Source: Anaerolineae bacterium
GTDB lineage: Bacteria; Chloroflexota; Anaerolineae; Aggregatilineales; UBA2796
Length of the DNA stretch: 64,000 nucleotides
Assembly: GCA_019637615.1 (NCBI GenBank)
Contig: JAHBVJ010000003.1
Span: 62,001-126,000 of the forward strand
Reading direction: 5' to 3'
Shown: piece by piece, positions 8,190-16,737 of the stretch
Position numbering within the stretch: the first letter of the stretch is position 1
Layout: every line of letters starts with the position of its first letter
Program-made: the position numbers and the translations under genes
Notes under the pieces: generated by a model
Database searches by the model: none
Seen by the model: only the letters and a program-made list of their open reading frames with translations
What the model was told of the DNA's origin: nothing

Positions 8190-9044
8190 ATGAGCACCAT
8201 CCCAGAAAGTGTAACTGAAGACCAGTTTAGGGACTACATCTTGCCGTATTTGACGACAGCGCGGCGGGGGTATGTGAGTAAGACACCGCTGCAGGGGATA
8301 TTCAACTTGCTGTTGTACCGCCTGCATACAGGCTGTCAGTGGGATCGCTTACCAGTGTCGCATGAGGCGGCAGAGCGCCAGCGACATAACCAACCAAGTT
8401 GGCAAGCGGTCTATGACCATTGGCGCAAATGGAGTACAGATGGCAGTTTGGAGAAGGTTTGGCAAGAAAGTATTGGGCGCATCAAGGATGAACTAGACTT
8501 GCACCAGATGAATTTGGATGGTAGTCATGCCATTGCCAAGAAAGGTGGGGAAAGTGTGGCGTACCAAGCTCGCAAACGGGCGAAGACCAGCAATATTTTG
8601 CCCATTACCGATAGCAACGGCTATGTGGTGGCTTCCACAGGTATCATAGCTGGTAACCATAACGATGCGTTTCAGCTCAAAGCCCATCTTCAAAGTGCAT
8701 TCAAAGCCATGAAGCACATAGGATTGGTTATTGCTGGTGCCCTTTTCAATGCGGATAGTGCTTTTGACACCAAAGAAGCCCGCAAAGTCTGTTTCAATCA
8801 TCAGGTGGTGCCCAACATGGCTGAAAACAAACGCAACCGAAAATCGGTCAAGCGTGGACGTAAGCGGCTATTTAACGCTGAGGTCTACAAAGTTCGTTTC
8901 GTCAGTGAGCGCTCGTTTGCTTGGATTGACAAGTTTCGTGCTCTACTGCTTCGTTTTGACCGCAAGGATGCTAATTTCTTGGCAGGGCATCATCTCGCTT
9001 TTGCTTTGATTAACCTGCGTCACCTATTTGCCATGAAAGTCTGA
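8190..9044 (+). CDS. IS5-family DDE transposase
   Basis: A 284-residue transposase that fills the element. The N-terminal DUF4096-type region has YVSKTPLQGIFNLLLYRLHTG and W-x-x-LP. The DDE core has the first Asp in MNLDGSHA, the second in LFNADSAFD and the Glu in SERSFAWIDKFRALLLRF, the classic IS5-type YREK-like region. The ORF is intact and uses an ATG start about 75 bases inside the left end. The stop falls within the right inverted repeat, a common compact arrangement. No frameshift is needed for expression. It mediates cut-and-paste type movement of its own element. Confidence 0.93.
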   Translation: MSTIPESVTEDQFRDYILPYLTTARRGYVSKTPLQGIFNLLLYRLHTGCQWDRLPVSHEAAERQRHNQPSWQAVYDHWRKWSTDGSLEKVWQESIGRIKDELDLHQMNLDGSHAIAKKGGESVAYQARKRAKTSNILPITDSNGYVVASTGIIAGNHNDAFQLKAHLQSAFKAMKHIGLVIAGALFNADSAFDTKEARKVCFNHQVVPNMAENKRNRKSVKRGRKRLFNAEVYKVRFVSERSFAWIDKFRALLLRFDRKDANFLAGHHLAFALINLRHLFAMKV

Positions 9045-9052
9045 ATCAGTTC
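9039..9052 (-). repeat. IS terminal inverted repeat, right
   Basis: GTCTGAATCAGTTC, the complement of the left end at 8113-8126; followed directly by the TAT target duplicate at 9053-9055. Confidence 0.9.
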
Positions 9053-9055
9053 TAT

Positions 9056-9520
9056 GACAGCAACAATGGCGATGGAGACAATATGTATGCCTTCGCCGGT
9101 CATAAGCTTTTAATGACGGCGAGCGACGAGGCAACAGGACTTAAAGATGATCCTAGCATACGTAGCCTGATCTCTTTTGACGTGAATGATCCATCGAAAC
9201 ATCGCATCGTTGAGTATGACGTTGATCTGCTGCCGTTTCCTAATTCATGGTCTGATCGTAGTCTGCTGATTGGCGGCGCGGGGTTCGGGACAGACGTAGA
9301 GCGTTATGTATGGGTATTGAGCGACCGAGGCTTGCTGCTGTATGACCTGCAAAACCGAACAGTGCGGTTGGTGGATACCTCGATTGTGCCAGATACGACA
9401 TGCTGTCATGGACTAGGGGAATTTTCGCCAGATGGCAAGTGGTTAGTTTATATCGTTTATGACAATGAGACGTCACGCTCGGTAGTATATCTAGTTGACC
9501 TTGAGCAGCTAATGAATTAG
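9056..9520 (+). pseudogene. Exported propeller-like protein, C-terminal part, cut by IS
   Basis: The 3' part of the gene split by the IS5-like element. The host frame resumes at the TAT codon 9053-9055 and reads DSNNGDGDNMYAFAG. An internal ATG at 9083 could start a shorter product, but this piece would have no signal peptide. Propeller-like strands continue (FGTDVERYVWVLSDRGLLLYD, LGEFSPDGKWLVYIVYD). Together with 7450-8112 it makes one protein of about 375 residues. The fragment alone is unlikely to fold or be exported. Confidence 0.85.
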
Positions 9521-9580
9521 GTAAGAACTTCGCGGTTCGAGTAAACTTAGAGTAGAAGCAATATGTGGTGAGGTGTGGCG

Positions 9581-10141
9581 ATGGTAGCTAATCCCAAACA
9601 ACAGCAGATGACGCTAGAGGAATTTGAGCGTTTTGCCGTGCTGCCAGAAAATCGTCATCGGCGGTTTGAATTGATTGACGGGGAGGTTGTCGAATTGGTC
9701 TCCAACGAAATCCCGGCGCATATTACGTCGTTACTCACGATCCTCGTCGGTAGTTTTATCGTACAGCATCAACTCGGTTACACGACCAGTTCTGAAAGCG
9801 GGTTTCGGATCGGCAACAACGACTACATGCCCGATTTCGCGTTCATCTCGAAACAGCGCCGCGAGAAGCCAGCGGGCGAAACGTGGATCACCGTAGTGCC
9901 CGATCTGGTGATTGAGGTCAAGTCACCAACAGATTCGCTGGTTGGCCTGATCAGCAAGGCGGCGGATTATCTCGAAGCGGGTGTTCGCACGGTGTGGGTC
10001 GTGCTGCCGGAAAAGCGGCGGGTGGATGTCTACACGCAAGAGGATATGCTGCAATACGGTGTGGAAGGCCTCATTATAGGCGGTGATGTGCTGCCCGGCT
10101 TTACGCTCAAGGTAGCTGAGATTTTCGCACACTTATCGTAA
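9581..10141 (+). CDS. Uma2-family (DUF820) putative endonuclease
   Basis: A 186-residue protein of the Uma2 family, a PD-(D/E)XK-type nuclease fold that is often present in many copies in cyanobacteria and Chloroflexota. Seen here are the N-terminal MTLEEFERF and RFELIDGEVVEL, the catalytic-type PDFAFIS and DLVIEVKSPTDS (Asp, then Glu-x-Lys), and the C-terminal VDVYTQEDM. ATG 9581 has AGG at seven bases upstream; a GTG six bases earlier lies too close to that site. No partner gene is adjacent, so its role (defence, mobile-element association or other) cannot be inferred. Confidence 0.9.
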   Translation: MVANPKQQQMTLEEFERFAVLPENRHRRFELIDGEVVELVSNEIPAHITSLLTILVGSFIVQHQLGYTTSSESGFRIGNNDYMPDFAFISKQRREKPAGETWITVVPDLVIEVKSPTDSLVGLISKAADYLEAGVRTVWVVLPEKRRVDVYTQEDMLQYGVEGLIIGGDVLPGFTLKVAEIFAHLS

Positions 10142-10212
10142 TCCACACTAGCATTCGGGCGTATGATTGAGCATAGGTTGATTCTCTTTTCCTCAAGGAA
10201 TAAGTTCAGCAT

Positions 10213-10908
10213 ATGCCACAAACTCCTCATATTGAACATCATTTCACGGCATCGGACACTATTCGCGACATCATCATCGGCATGTCAGACGGCTTAACCG
10301 TGCCATTTGCGTTGGCGGCGGGACTTTCGGGCGCAGCGGCTTCGACGGCAGTAGTCGTCACGGCGGGATTGGCGGAGATCGCAGCGGGGTCGATCTCGAT
10401 GGGCTTGGGCGGCTATCTGGCGGCGCGCAACGACGCCGATCACTATGAATCCGAGCGACGGCGGGAACAGCAAGAAGTGGTCGAGATGCCGCAAGCCGAA
10501 AAACGCGAAGTGAAAGAAATCTTTTTGGGATATGGGTTAACAGATGAAGCGAGTGCGCAAATCACGGAGGCCATCGCCAAGAAGCCCGAAGCATGGGTGG
10601 ACTTCATGATGCGCTTTGAGCTTGCGCTCGAAAAACCTGAGCCGAGTCGCGCCTTGCGCAGCGCGTTGACCATCGCCGTTTCGTATGCGGTTGGTGGATT
10701 TATCCCGTTGACTCCGTACATCATCTTTTCTTCGATCCCGACGGCGCAGATCGTGTCCGTGATCGCGACGTTGATCGCGCTAGTGATATTCGGCTATATC
10801 AAGGGGCGATTTACGGGCACAAACCCAGTGCGGAGCGCGTTGCAGACAATGCTCGTAGGCGGGTTGGCGGCAGCGACGGCGTTCGCCATCGCCAAGCTGA
10901 TCAGTTGA
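10213..10908 (+). CDS. VIT1/CCC1-family iron/manganese transporter
   Basis: A 231-residue membrane protein with the VIT1 layout. An N-terminal segment has IRDIIIGMSDGLTVPFALAAG, containing the family motif G-M-x-D-G-L-T-V-P-F. A second helix carries AEIAAGSISMGLGGYLA. A charged cytoplasmic region (about residues 75-150, with EREVKEIF-like helices) corresponds to the metal-binding domain. Three more C-terminal helices follow. Plant and yeast relatives move Fe2+ or Mn2+ out of the cytosol into vacuoles; a bacterial export or detoxification role is inferred. It stands alone, with a hairpin downstream that better serves the convergent gene. Confidence 0.92.
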   Translation: MPQTPHIEHHFTASDTIRDIIIGMSDGLTVPFALAAGLSGAAASTAVVVTAGLAEIAAGSISMGLGGYLAARNDADHYESERRREQQEVVEMPQAEKREVKEIFLGYGLTDEASAQITEAIAKKPEAWVDFMMRFELALEKPEPSRALRSALTIAVSYAVGGFIPLTPYIIFSSIPTAQIVSVIATLIALVIFGYIKGRFTGTNPVRSALQTMLVGGLAAATAFAIAKLIS

Positions 10909-10922
10909 GCGCAGATGGCAAT

Positions 10923-10949
10923 AAAAAGGGCAGGGATGATACCCTGCCC
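10923..10949 (-). terminator. Rho-independent terminator, minus strand
   Basis: An 8-bp stem (GGGCAGGG at 10928-10935 with CCCTGCCC at 10942-10949) is followed on the minus strand by TTTTTAT. It lies 87 bases beyond the stop of the minus-strand SH3/propeller gene. Its stem is nearly the same as that of the gyrA terminator at 13016. Confidence 0.8.
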
Positions 10950-11035
10950 GAATAATTGACGGCTTATGAGCGGAGACAAACAGCCGCGAGTGAGTATTAT
11001 CTCAGCTTACTACAGATCGGTAGATTACGCCCAAT

Positions 11036-12793
11036 TCAGTCACCAATTTTGGGGAATTCTTCCGGCGGAATGGGGACTACTTGAGCCGTCCCGCCCTGCA
11101 CTGGATGTAGTGTTACCGTATAGACTGTATGATTGCGGCCCGTATCATTAAATGTAAGCTTATTAGCGAATCGTTCAAACTGTGCATCCACTGTGAATTG
11201 ATCGAGACTGTCGTCCCACTGCTGACCAACCATGTAAAACAGGTCAAAATCTCCATTGGCAATTGACATAAGCGTAAATTTGTCGCCACTGCGCACATAC
11301 ACTGCATTTGTTAATTCATCTTGGGTGCGCTTTAGTACGACGACGGCATCTAGATTTAGGCCATTGTCAATGATTAACTCGTTGTTCGCTAACTTGTCAG
11401 AAAACGAACTGCTAATCCGGCATCGGTCTGAAAGAGCCATTCCGGTAACAGGGCGATTCGATAGAGAGGTAGGGCTAGCACTATATCCCCAAGCGGGGGA
11501 AGCATGCAGAACAACATATCGATTTGCAGCTGGTCGGCGCAGGTTGGAACCATCGGCATTGATCACGAATATTTTTGCGCTTCCATCTTGATTCAGCGCG
11601 TTCACCGCAATATATTTACTATCTGGTGACCACAACGGCGGCGTCTGTATGTAGATAGAGTCGGTCAACTGATGTACATCAGTGCTATCTGGTTGTATTA
11701 CGAGAAGATTATTATCGCTTACGTATGCCAGATATTGACCATCTGGAGACCAAGTAAGTAGACTGAGCGAGTGCCTGCTGATCGAATTTTCTAAAAGCTG
11801 CTCGTCCTTTCCATCAAGCGTGGAGACGAAAATTGCATATCGAGATTCGGTTTCGGACACGTATGCAACGTGTTGACTATCCGGTGACCACGCTGGGTAC
11901 CGATCATCAACTTTGTTATGCGTAAGTTGAATAGTTGAGCCGCCAACCTGAGTAACTACGATATCTGTGCCTTGAGTGGCTTTGGTTGTAAAAGCAATCC
12001 ATCGACTATCTGGCGACCAAACCGGACTGTCTGCAAAAGCATAGGCAGGATCAGCAATGCCGAGAAATTTGAAATTTCCTCCGTTCGCGTCGGTAACGGC
12101 AACCTGATATTGACCTGTATTGTTGCTCTGAACTACGTATGCGATGTATCGTCCATCCGGAGACCAAAGCGGTGATATCTGATCATGAAATTGGAGTGAC
12201 CCTGACCGCCTAGATAGATCAAGCAAAACATGCCGAGCGTTATCCGAAATATTTATCACATACGCGATATTGCCATTAAAATAAGCAATTCGGTGTCCAT
12301 CCGGAGATAGTGTTGGTTGCGATGAATATTGTTCTTCGAACTGACTCGTATAGTTGGTAAGATGTGAACCATCAGGTTGTACGCTATAAATATCGATCCG
12401 GTTGTCGCAACTTGATGCACTGAAAGTTAGGATGAGAGATTCGTCTCTAGCAACAGGTAACGGTGTAGCTTCCTCTTCGTTAGGCGATGTAGTTTCAAGT
12501 TGGACCAATCCCGACCATATATAACCCTCGATGCCAGACTTAAGACGCACCTTGTACCAAGTTGAACTGGTCGTCCCACCGAGCGTAACAGACTGTCCAT
12601 TTTCAGCGGCCAAAACGGTGACAGAGGTACCTGCGGGTAGGGTTACTAAGACAGAAGTCTGTGTAGAGGCTTCTTTGCGAACGGACGCGGTGGTGATTAT
12701 TGTGCCTTGTCTGGGTATTTCCTGAGCTTGTACAGCACTGACGACAAAAGCGGAACTAAGTATGAGTGTGAAAATGCGTAATAAGGTCTTCAT
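11036..12793 (-). CDS. Exported SH3 plus TolB-like beta-propeller protein
   Basis: ATG 12793 was chosen because it follows GAGAAAG and opens a signal peptide (MKTLLRIFTLILSSAFVV, cleavage after VQA); the product is 585 residues. A bacterial SH3 domain (about residues 28-95) is followed by a beta-propeller with at least six clear PD40-type repeats (LSPDGHRIAYF, WSPDGRYIAYV, WSPDSRWIAFT, WSPDSQHVAYV, WSPDGQYLAYV, WSPDSKYIAVN). A beta-rich C-terminal module of about 130 residues contains AVYVRSGDKFTLMSI. The layout suggests an extracytoplasmic binding protein; no catalytic residues are evident. It is monocistronic between two similar terminators. Confidence 0.85.
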   Translation of the reverse strand: MKTLLRIFTLILSSAFVVSAVQAQEIPRQGTIITTASVRKEASTQTSVLVTLPAGTSVTVLAAENGQSVTLGGTTSSTWYKVRLKSGIEGYIWSGLVQLETTSPNEEEATPLPVARDESLILTFSASSCDNRIDIYSVQPDGSHLTNYTSQFEEQYSSQPTLSPDGHRIAYFNGNIAYVINISDNARHVLLDLSRRSGSLQFHDQISPLWSPDGRYIAYVVQSNNTGQYQVAVTDANGGNFKFLGIADPAYAFADSPVWSPDSRWIAFTTKATQGTDIVVTQVGGSTIQLTHNKVDDRYPAWSPDSQHVAYVSETESRYAIFVSTLDGKDEQLLENSISRHSLSLLTWSPDGQYLAYVSDNNLLVIQPDSTDVHQLTDSIYIQTPPLWSPDSKYIAVNALNQDGSAKIFVINADGSNLRRPAANRYVVLHASPAWGYSASPTSLSNRPVTGMALSDRCRISSSFSDKLANNELIIDNGLNLDAVVVLKRTQDELTNAVYVRSGDKFTLMSIANGDFDLFYMVGQQWDDSLDQFTVDAQFERFANKLTFNDTGRNHTVYTVTLHPVQGGTAQVVPIPPEEFPKIGD

Positions 12794-13010
12794 GGTTGCT
12801 TTCTCTATCAAAATAAGTAACGGCGAAAGCACGACTCCAAGGTTAAATAAGGAAGAAAAAGGATCTTCGCATCTAGCCACGATGAACACATTATAGTATT
12901 CATTGTGGTTTTTGATGTAGTAACGCTTAGATTGTAAGGAATAACTTCCGAGATTTTAATTCGTAAAACATCGGTATTGAAGGCAATCCATTGAGCAGCT
13001 TTTGTCCCAA

Positions 13011-13036
13011 TAAAAGGGCAGGTTGACAGCCTGCCC
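13011..13036 (-). terminator. Rho-independent terminator of gyrA
   Basis: A GGGCAGG / CCTGCCC stem (13016-13022 with 13030-13036) is followed on the minus strand by TTTTATT, 34 bases past the gyrA stop. Confidence 0.85.
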
Positions 13037-13069
13037 TGATTGTCAAGCGTTTAGTAGTGGAATGTTGCG

Positions 13070-15733
13070 CTATTCCTCGTCTTCGTCATCGAGGGGTTCG
13101 TCGCCTAAGTCCTCATCGTCTAGTTCGTCGTCCACATCGAGCGCTTCATCCAGTTCGGCGTCTTCCAACTCGGTATCGGGATCAACGATCACATCGAGGA
13201 CTTCTTCGGGCGCTCCATCAGGATGTGCCCCATTGCCGGATGGCACAATCGCCTCGATCACATTGCCGTTCTCGTCCAGCTCTTTTTCTTCCGGCGAGCC
13301 TTCGACCACTGCGACACTCACGACTTGATCACGCTTGGGCAGCTTGATCAGATGGACACCATGCGTAGCACGACCCGCGATACGCACGTTGGCGGAACGG
13401 GTACGGAGCGCAATGCCTTCTGCCGTGATGAGCGTGATGTCTTCCTCGTCTCGCAGTGCGTGGGCGCTCACAATATCGCCCGTCTTGGGCAGTGCCGAAC
13501 GGGCGATGTTCAAGACGCCCATCCCATTACGCCCACGAATCGGGTAGAGGTCAACGGGGGTTTGCTTGCCGAAGCCACGCGCCGTGACAACCAATATCGT
13601 TTTCACGGTTTCATCCAAGACATCGACACCTGCCAAACGATCACCCTCGCGCAGACGGATCGCTCTTACGCCCGCCGCTTGGCGTCCCATCACGCGCACT
13701 TCATCTTCATGGAAGCGAATGGCACGTCCCTTGGCGGTCACGATTAGGAGAGTGTCATTGCCGGACGATCGGCGTACCCAACGCAGTGTGTCTTCTTCAT
13801 TTAGCCCGATGGCAATCAGACCGTTGGAGCGAACAGCAGAAAACTCGGAGAGTTCTACCCGCTTGATGCGCGCGTTCTGGGTGCAGAAGACGAAATAGCC
13901 GTTTTCAAAGTTGTTGACGCACGCAATGGTGGTAATGTGCTCGTCAGGCTCCAAGGCCAGCAGCGCATTGATGAGCGTACCTTTGCCGTTGCGATCCGCT
14001 TCTGGGATGGCAAACGTACGCTCGGCGTAGACCTTGCCCTTGTTGGTAAAGAACAGGATATGACTGAGCGAGTTGGCGCTGACCAGATGCGCGACGGTAT
14101 CTTCGTTGCGGGTTGCCATGCCCGTCACCCCGCGTCCGCCGCGATGCTGCGCCCGATACAAGGCGGAAGGCGTACGCTTGATGTAGCCACGCTGCGTAAT
14201 GGAGACCAAGACCTCTTCTTCGCGGATCAGGTCGGCCTCGTTGAAGTCCGCACCACTTTCGTAGTCCATCTTGGTGCGCCGTTTGTCGCCATATTTGTCC
14301 GCGATCTCGTTGACATCGGCACGGATGACGGCAAGCAGTTTCTCGTCGTGTGCCAAGAGGTCTTCCAAGTAGGCGATGCGATCCGTGACCTGCGTGTATT
14401 CTTCCTCGATCTTGAGGCGTTCGAGGCTGGCGATACGTCGCAACTGCAGATCGAGGATAGCACGCGCTTGGAGTTCGCTCAGATCGAAGCTTGCCATTAA
14501 CGACGTGCGGGCGGCGTCGGTATCTTCCGCGCCGCGAATGATGGCAATCACGCGGTCGATATTGGCGAGAGCCTTGAGATAGCCTTCAAGAATGTGGGCA
14601 CGCGCTTGTGCTTGCTTCAGTTCGAAGCGAGAGCGACGGGTGATCACTTCGCGACGGTGATCGATATAGATTTGCAGCGCCTTCTTGAGGCCGATGGTAC
14701 GCGGTTCGCCATCCACCAAGGCCAACATTTGCACGCTGAAGGTGGTTTGCAACTGCGTGTATTTGTAGAGCTGGTTGAGTACTTTTTTGGGTTGGGCGTT
14801 GCGCTTCAATTCGATGACAATGCCCATGCCGTGCCGATCTGACTCGTCACGCAGATCGCTGATCTGGTCGAGCTTGCCATCTTTGACCATCTCGGCAATA
14901 CGCTCGATCACGGTGACTTTGTTGAGCTGATAGGGAATCTCGGTGACGACGATGCGATGCCGCTCACCACCCTTCATTTCTTCGATCTCCGCAGTCGCCC
15001 GCACGGTCAAGCGCCCACGTCCGGTGGAATAGACCTCGCGCAGTTCTTCGCCCGCCAAAATGGACGCACCGGTGGGGAAATCTGGCCCCTTCACGAATTC
15101 CATCAGTTCATCGATGCTGATGTCATCGACACGGTGATTGTTGTCGATTAGATAGCTGATCGCGCCGACGAGTTCGCGTAGATTGTGGGGCGGGATATTG
15201 GTCGCCATACCCACCGCGATGCCGCTGGAACCGTTGAGCAGCAGATTGGGCAGGCGGGCGGGCATAACGGTTGGCTCTTGCAGCGACCCATCAAAGTTAT
15301 CGCCCCAATCAACGGTATCCATGTTGAGATCGACCAATAGTTCGTCCGCGACACGGGCCATGCGCGCTTCGGTGTAACGCATGGCCGCCGGACTGTCGCC
15401 ATCGACACTACCGAAGTTACCTTGACCATCAACCAGCGGATAGCGCATGGCAAAATCTTGCGCCATACGCGCCATCGCTTCATACACGGAAAGGTCGCCG
15501 TGCGGGTGATATTTACCCAAAACTTCGCCCACGATACGGGCGCTCTTCTTGTATGCTGAGTTTGGACGCAAGCCCATGTCGTACATTGCGTAGAGGATGC
15601 GCCGATGGACGGGTTTGAGGCCATCTCGCGCATCGGGCAGGGCACGCGCCACGATCACGCTCATCGCATAATCGAGGTAGCTCCCGCGCATCTCTTCGTC
15701 AATACTGACTGGACGAATCGTACCTATTGCCAT
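13070..15733 (-). CDS. gyrA: DNA gyrase subunit A
   Basis: The 887-residue breakage-reunion subunit of gyrase. The start [15 protein letters not shown] at 15733 fits the family; an upstream extension would not. The catalytic tyrosine is Tyr120 in [10 protein letters not shown]. The GyrA box, which separates it from ParC, is QHRGGRGV. Six beta-pinwheel repeats follow, and the tail is long and very acidic (about 45 residues rich in Asp, Glu and Leu), as in several gyrases with a regulatory tail. At the quinolone-determining site [12 protein letters not shown], residue 81, equivalent to E. coli Ser83, is Leu. The gene has its own terminator; gyrB is not nearby. Confidence 0.98.
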   Translation of the reverse strand: MAIGTIRPVSIDEEMRGSYLDYAMSVIVARALPDARDGLKPVHRRILYAMYDMGLRPNSAYKKSARIVGEVLGKYHPHGDLSVYEAMARMAQDFAMRYPLVDGQGNFGSVDGDSPAAMRYTEARMARVADELLVDLNMDTVDWGDNFDGSLQEPTVMPARLPNLLLNGSSGIAVGMATNIPPHNLRELVGAISYLIDNNHRVDDISIDELMEFVKGPDFPTGASILAGEELREVYSTGRGRLTVRATAEIEEMKGGERHRIVVTEIPYQLNKVTVIERIAEMVKDGKLDQISDLRDESDRHGMGIVIELKRNAQPKKVLNQLYKYTQLQTTFSVQMLALVDGEPRTIGLKKALQIYIDHRREVITRRSRFELKQAQARAHILEGYLKALANIDRVIAIIRGAEDTDAARTSLMASFDLSELQARAILDLQLRRIASLERLKIEEEYTQVTDRIAYLEDLLAHDEKLLAVIRADVNEIADKYGDKRRTKMDYESGADFNEADLIREEEVLVSITQRGYIKRTPSALYRAQHRGGRGVTGMATRNEDTVAHLVSANSLSHILFFTNKGKVYAERTFAIPEADRNGKGTLINALLALEPDEHITTIACVNNFENGYFVFCTQNARIKRVELSEFSAVRSNGLIAIGLNEEDTLRWVRRSSGNDTLLIVTAKGRAIRFHEDEVRVMGRQAAGVRAIRLREGDRLAGVDVLDETVKTILVVTARGFGKQTPVDLYPIRGRNGMGVLNIARSALPKTGDIVSAHALRDEEDITLITAEGIALRTRSANVRIAGRATHGVHLIKLPKRDQVVSVAVVEGSPEEKELDENGNVIEAIVPSGNGAHPDGAPEEVLDVIVDPDTELEDAELDEALDVDDELDDEDLGDEPLDDEDEE

Positions 15734-15795
15734 GTTAGAAAACCCCAGACTTGGTTGGTAAATTACCCGCAACTACACTTGTGATAATATGTTCG

Positions 15796-15801
15796 ATTAT
15801 A
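15796..15801 (-). promoter_or_regulatory. Candidate -10 box for gyrA
   Basis: TATAAT on the minus strand, 62 bases upstream of the gyrA start. No convincing -35 box at normal spacing was seen. Confidence 0.4.
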
Positions 15802-15900
15802 CCTCAAAACCGACCCTTTGGCGAGGGGCGGAATCCATCGTCAGCATCGCGATCTTTGCACGCTAAAAAAGTCCTCTGTAAAGGATGGTTTAGGATAGGT

Positions 15901-15943
15901 GGGATAATGGGGATTTTTTTGCCCGTTTTTGCCACATTATCCC
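15901..15943. repeat. Inverted repeat upstream of gyrA
   Basis: GGGATAATG (15901-15909) and CATTATCCC (15935-15943) form a perfect 9-bp inverted repeat around a 25-base centre. It lies between the 199-aa gene and gyrA, about 170 bases before the gyrA start. No T-run follows on either strand, so a regulatory site is as likely as a terminator. Confidence 0.4.
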
Positions 15944-15982
15944 GCAGTTTCCAACGTGGGATTCGGTGGGATATTTTCGAGG

Positions 15983-16582
15983 TTAGGGTGCGTTATAGAC
16001 CGCGCCGGATAGCAGATGGAGGTTGCTGACTTGGCTTTTCCCACCTTTTGCCACGAGATTGATCAGGGTTGGATAGGGTGTGGTGGGAAATTGACCTTCC
16101 CACGCGATCTCATGGTTGAGTCTAAGCACAGCATGACCGGAACCTTCGACATTGATATAAATCTCGTTGGCTTGAAGGTCAGCATGTAAATGGATGAAGC
16201 GATTGGTATCGGGCGCGAACGGATACAGGTTGAAGTAACCATCTAGCGTGAGTAAGAGCAGAACGCCAGCCTCGCCGCAGTTAAGTTGAGCGAGGGTATC
16301 GCAGAGTTGGATGCCCCACTGCATGTCGGGATCGTTAGGGGAGTCAACCTGTGCCGTGAGGATGACGGTATAGGGCGGGTAGAGCGGCTTGATCAGCGCG
16401 ATAGGATGCCGGATTTGTTGGTTAGGCGGGATAACAAGCTGCGCGGACGGAATCGTCATGAGCAGGCTGCCAGCGACGGGCGGATCCGCGAGTCCGGCGG
16501 CGAGAGAAGCCGCTAAGGAAATCCCACCGATGAGGAAAATCAGCAAAAACTGACGGGCAAGGCGCAAAAGTTGCATGGTCAT
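15983..16582 (-). CDS. Hypothetical exported protein, 199 aa
   Basis: I do not recognise the family. The first 30 residues form a signal peptide or anchor (LLRLARQFLLIFLIGGISLAA, then ADPP). GGAAAA stands about eight bases before the ATG. The remainder is predicted beta-rich (YTVILTAQVDS, LLLTLDGYFNLYPF, HAVLRLNHEIAWEG) with two cysteines, in LCDTLAQLNCGE, that could pair outside the membrane. The strand pattern would suit a concanavalin-like or carbohydrate-binding fold, but no catalytic motif supports a function. It is transcribed in the same direction as gyrA, 249 bases upstream of it. Confidence 0.6.
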   Translation of the reverse strand: MTMQLLRLARQFLLIFLIGGISLAASLAAGLADPPVAGSLLMTIPSAQLVIPPNQQIRHPIALIKPLYPPYTVILTAQVDSPNDPDMQWGIQLCDTLAQLNCGEAGVLLLLTLDGYFNLYPFAPDTNRFIHLHADLQANEIYINVEGSGHAVLRLNHEIAWEGQFPTTPYPTLINLVAKGGKSQVSNLHLLSGAVYNAP

Positions 16583-16737
16583 GTTGGCGTTTTCCGCTGC
16601 AAATGGCGGCTTTTTCTAGTCCAGCGCACTCTCGGTATTTTAGTCGGCAGCCGGAAGCGGTACAATAGGGGTCTCTCAAGTGATGATCTTTCGTGAGGTG
16701 TGACCCTTGCACCTCTATCCCTCGGACGGAAAAGCCT

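Larger units (their letters stand above)
8113..9052 (+). mobile_element. Complete IS5-like insertion sequence, 940 bp
   Basis: Perfect 14-bp terminal inverted repeats (GAACTGATTCAGAC at 8113-8126 and its complement at 9039-9052) bound one intact transposase gene. The trinucleotide TAT lies immediately outside each end (8110-8112 and 9053-9055), which I read as a 3-bp target-site duplication. The flanking reading frames join exactly on removal, confirming the boundaries. The intact gene and perfect ends suggest a recent, possibly active insertion. Three-base duplications occur in some IS5 subgroups (IS1031, ISL2), but TAT does not fit their usual consensus, so the subgroup is open. Confidence 0.93.

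Noticed and set aside
9526..9556. tRNA-like T-loop sequence (GGTTCGAGT)
   Set aside because: No acceptor or anticodon stem can be built around it.
13937..14500. Plus-strand frame of 187 codons within gyrA
   Set aside because: It is wholly inside gyrA, on the opposite strand, with no ribosome site or family similarity.
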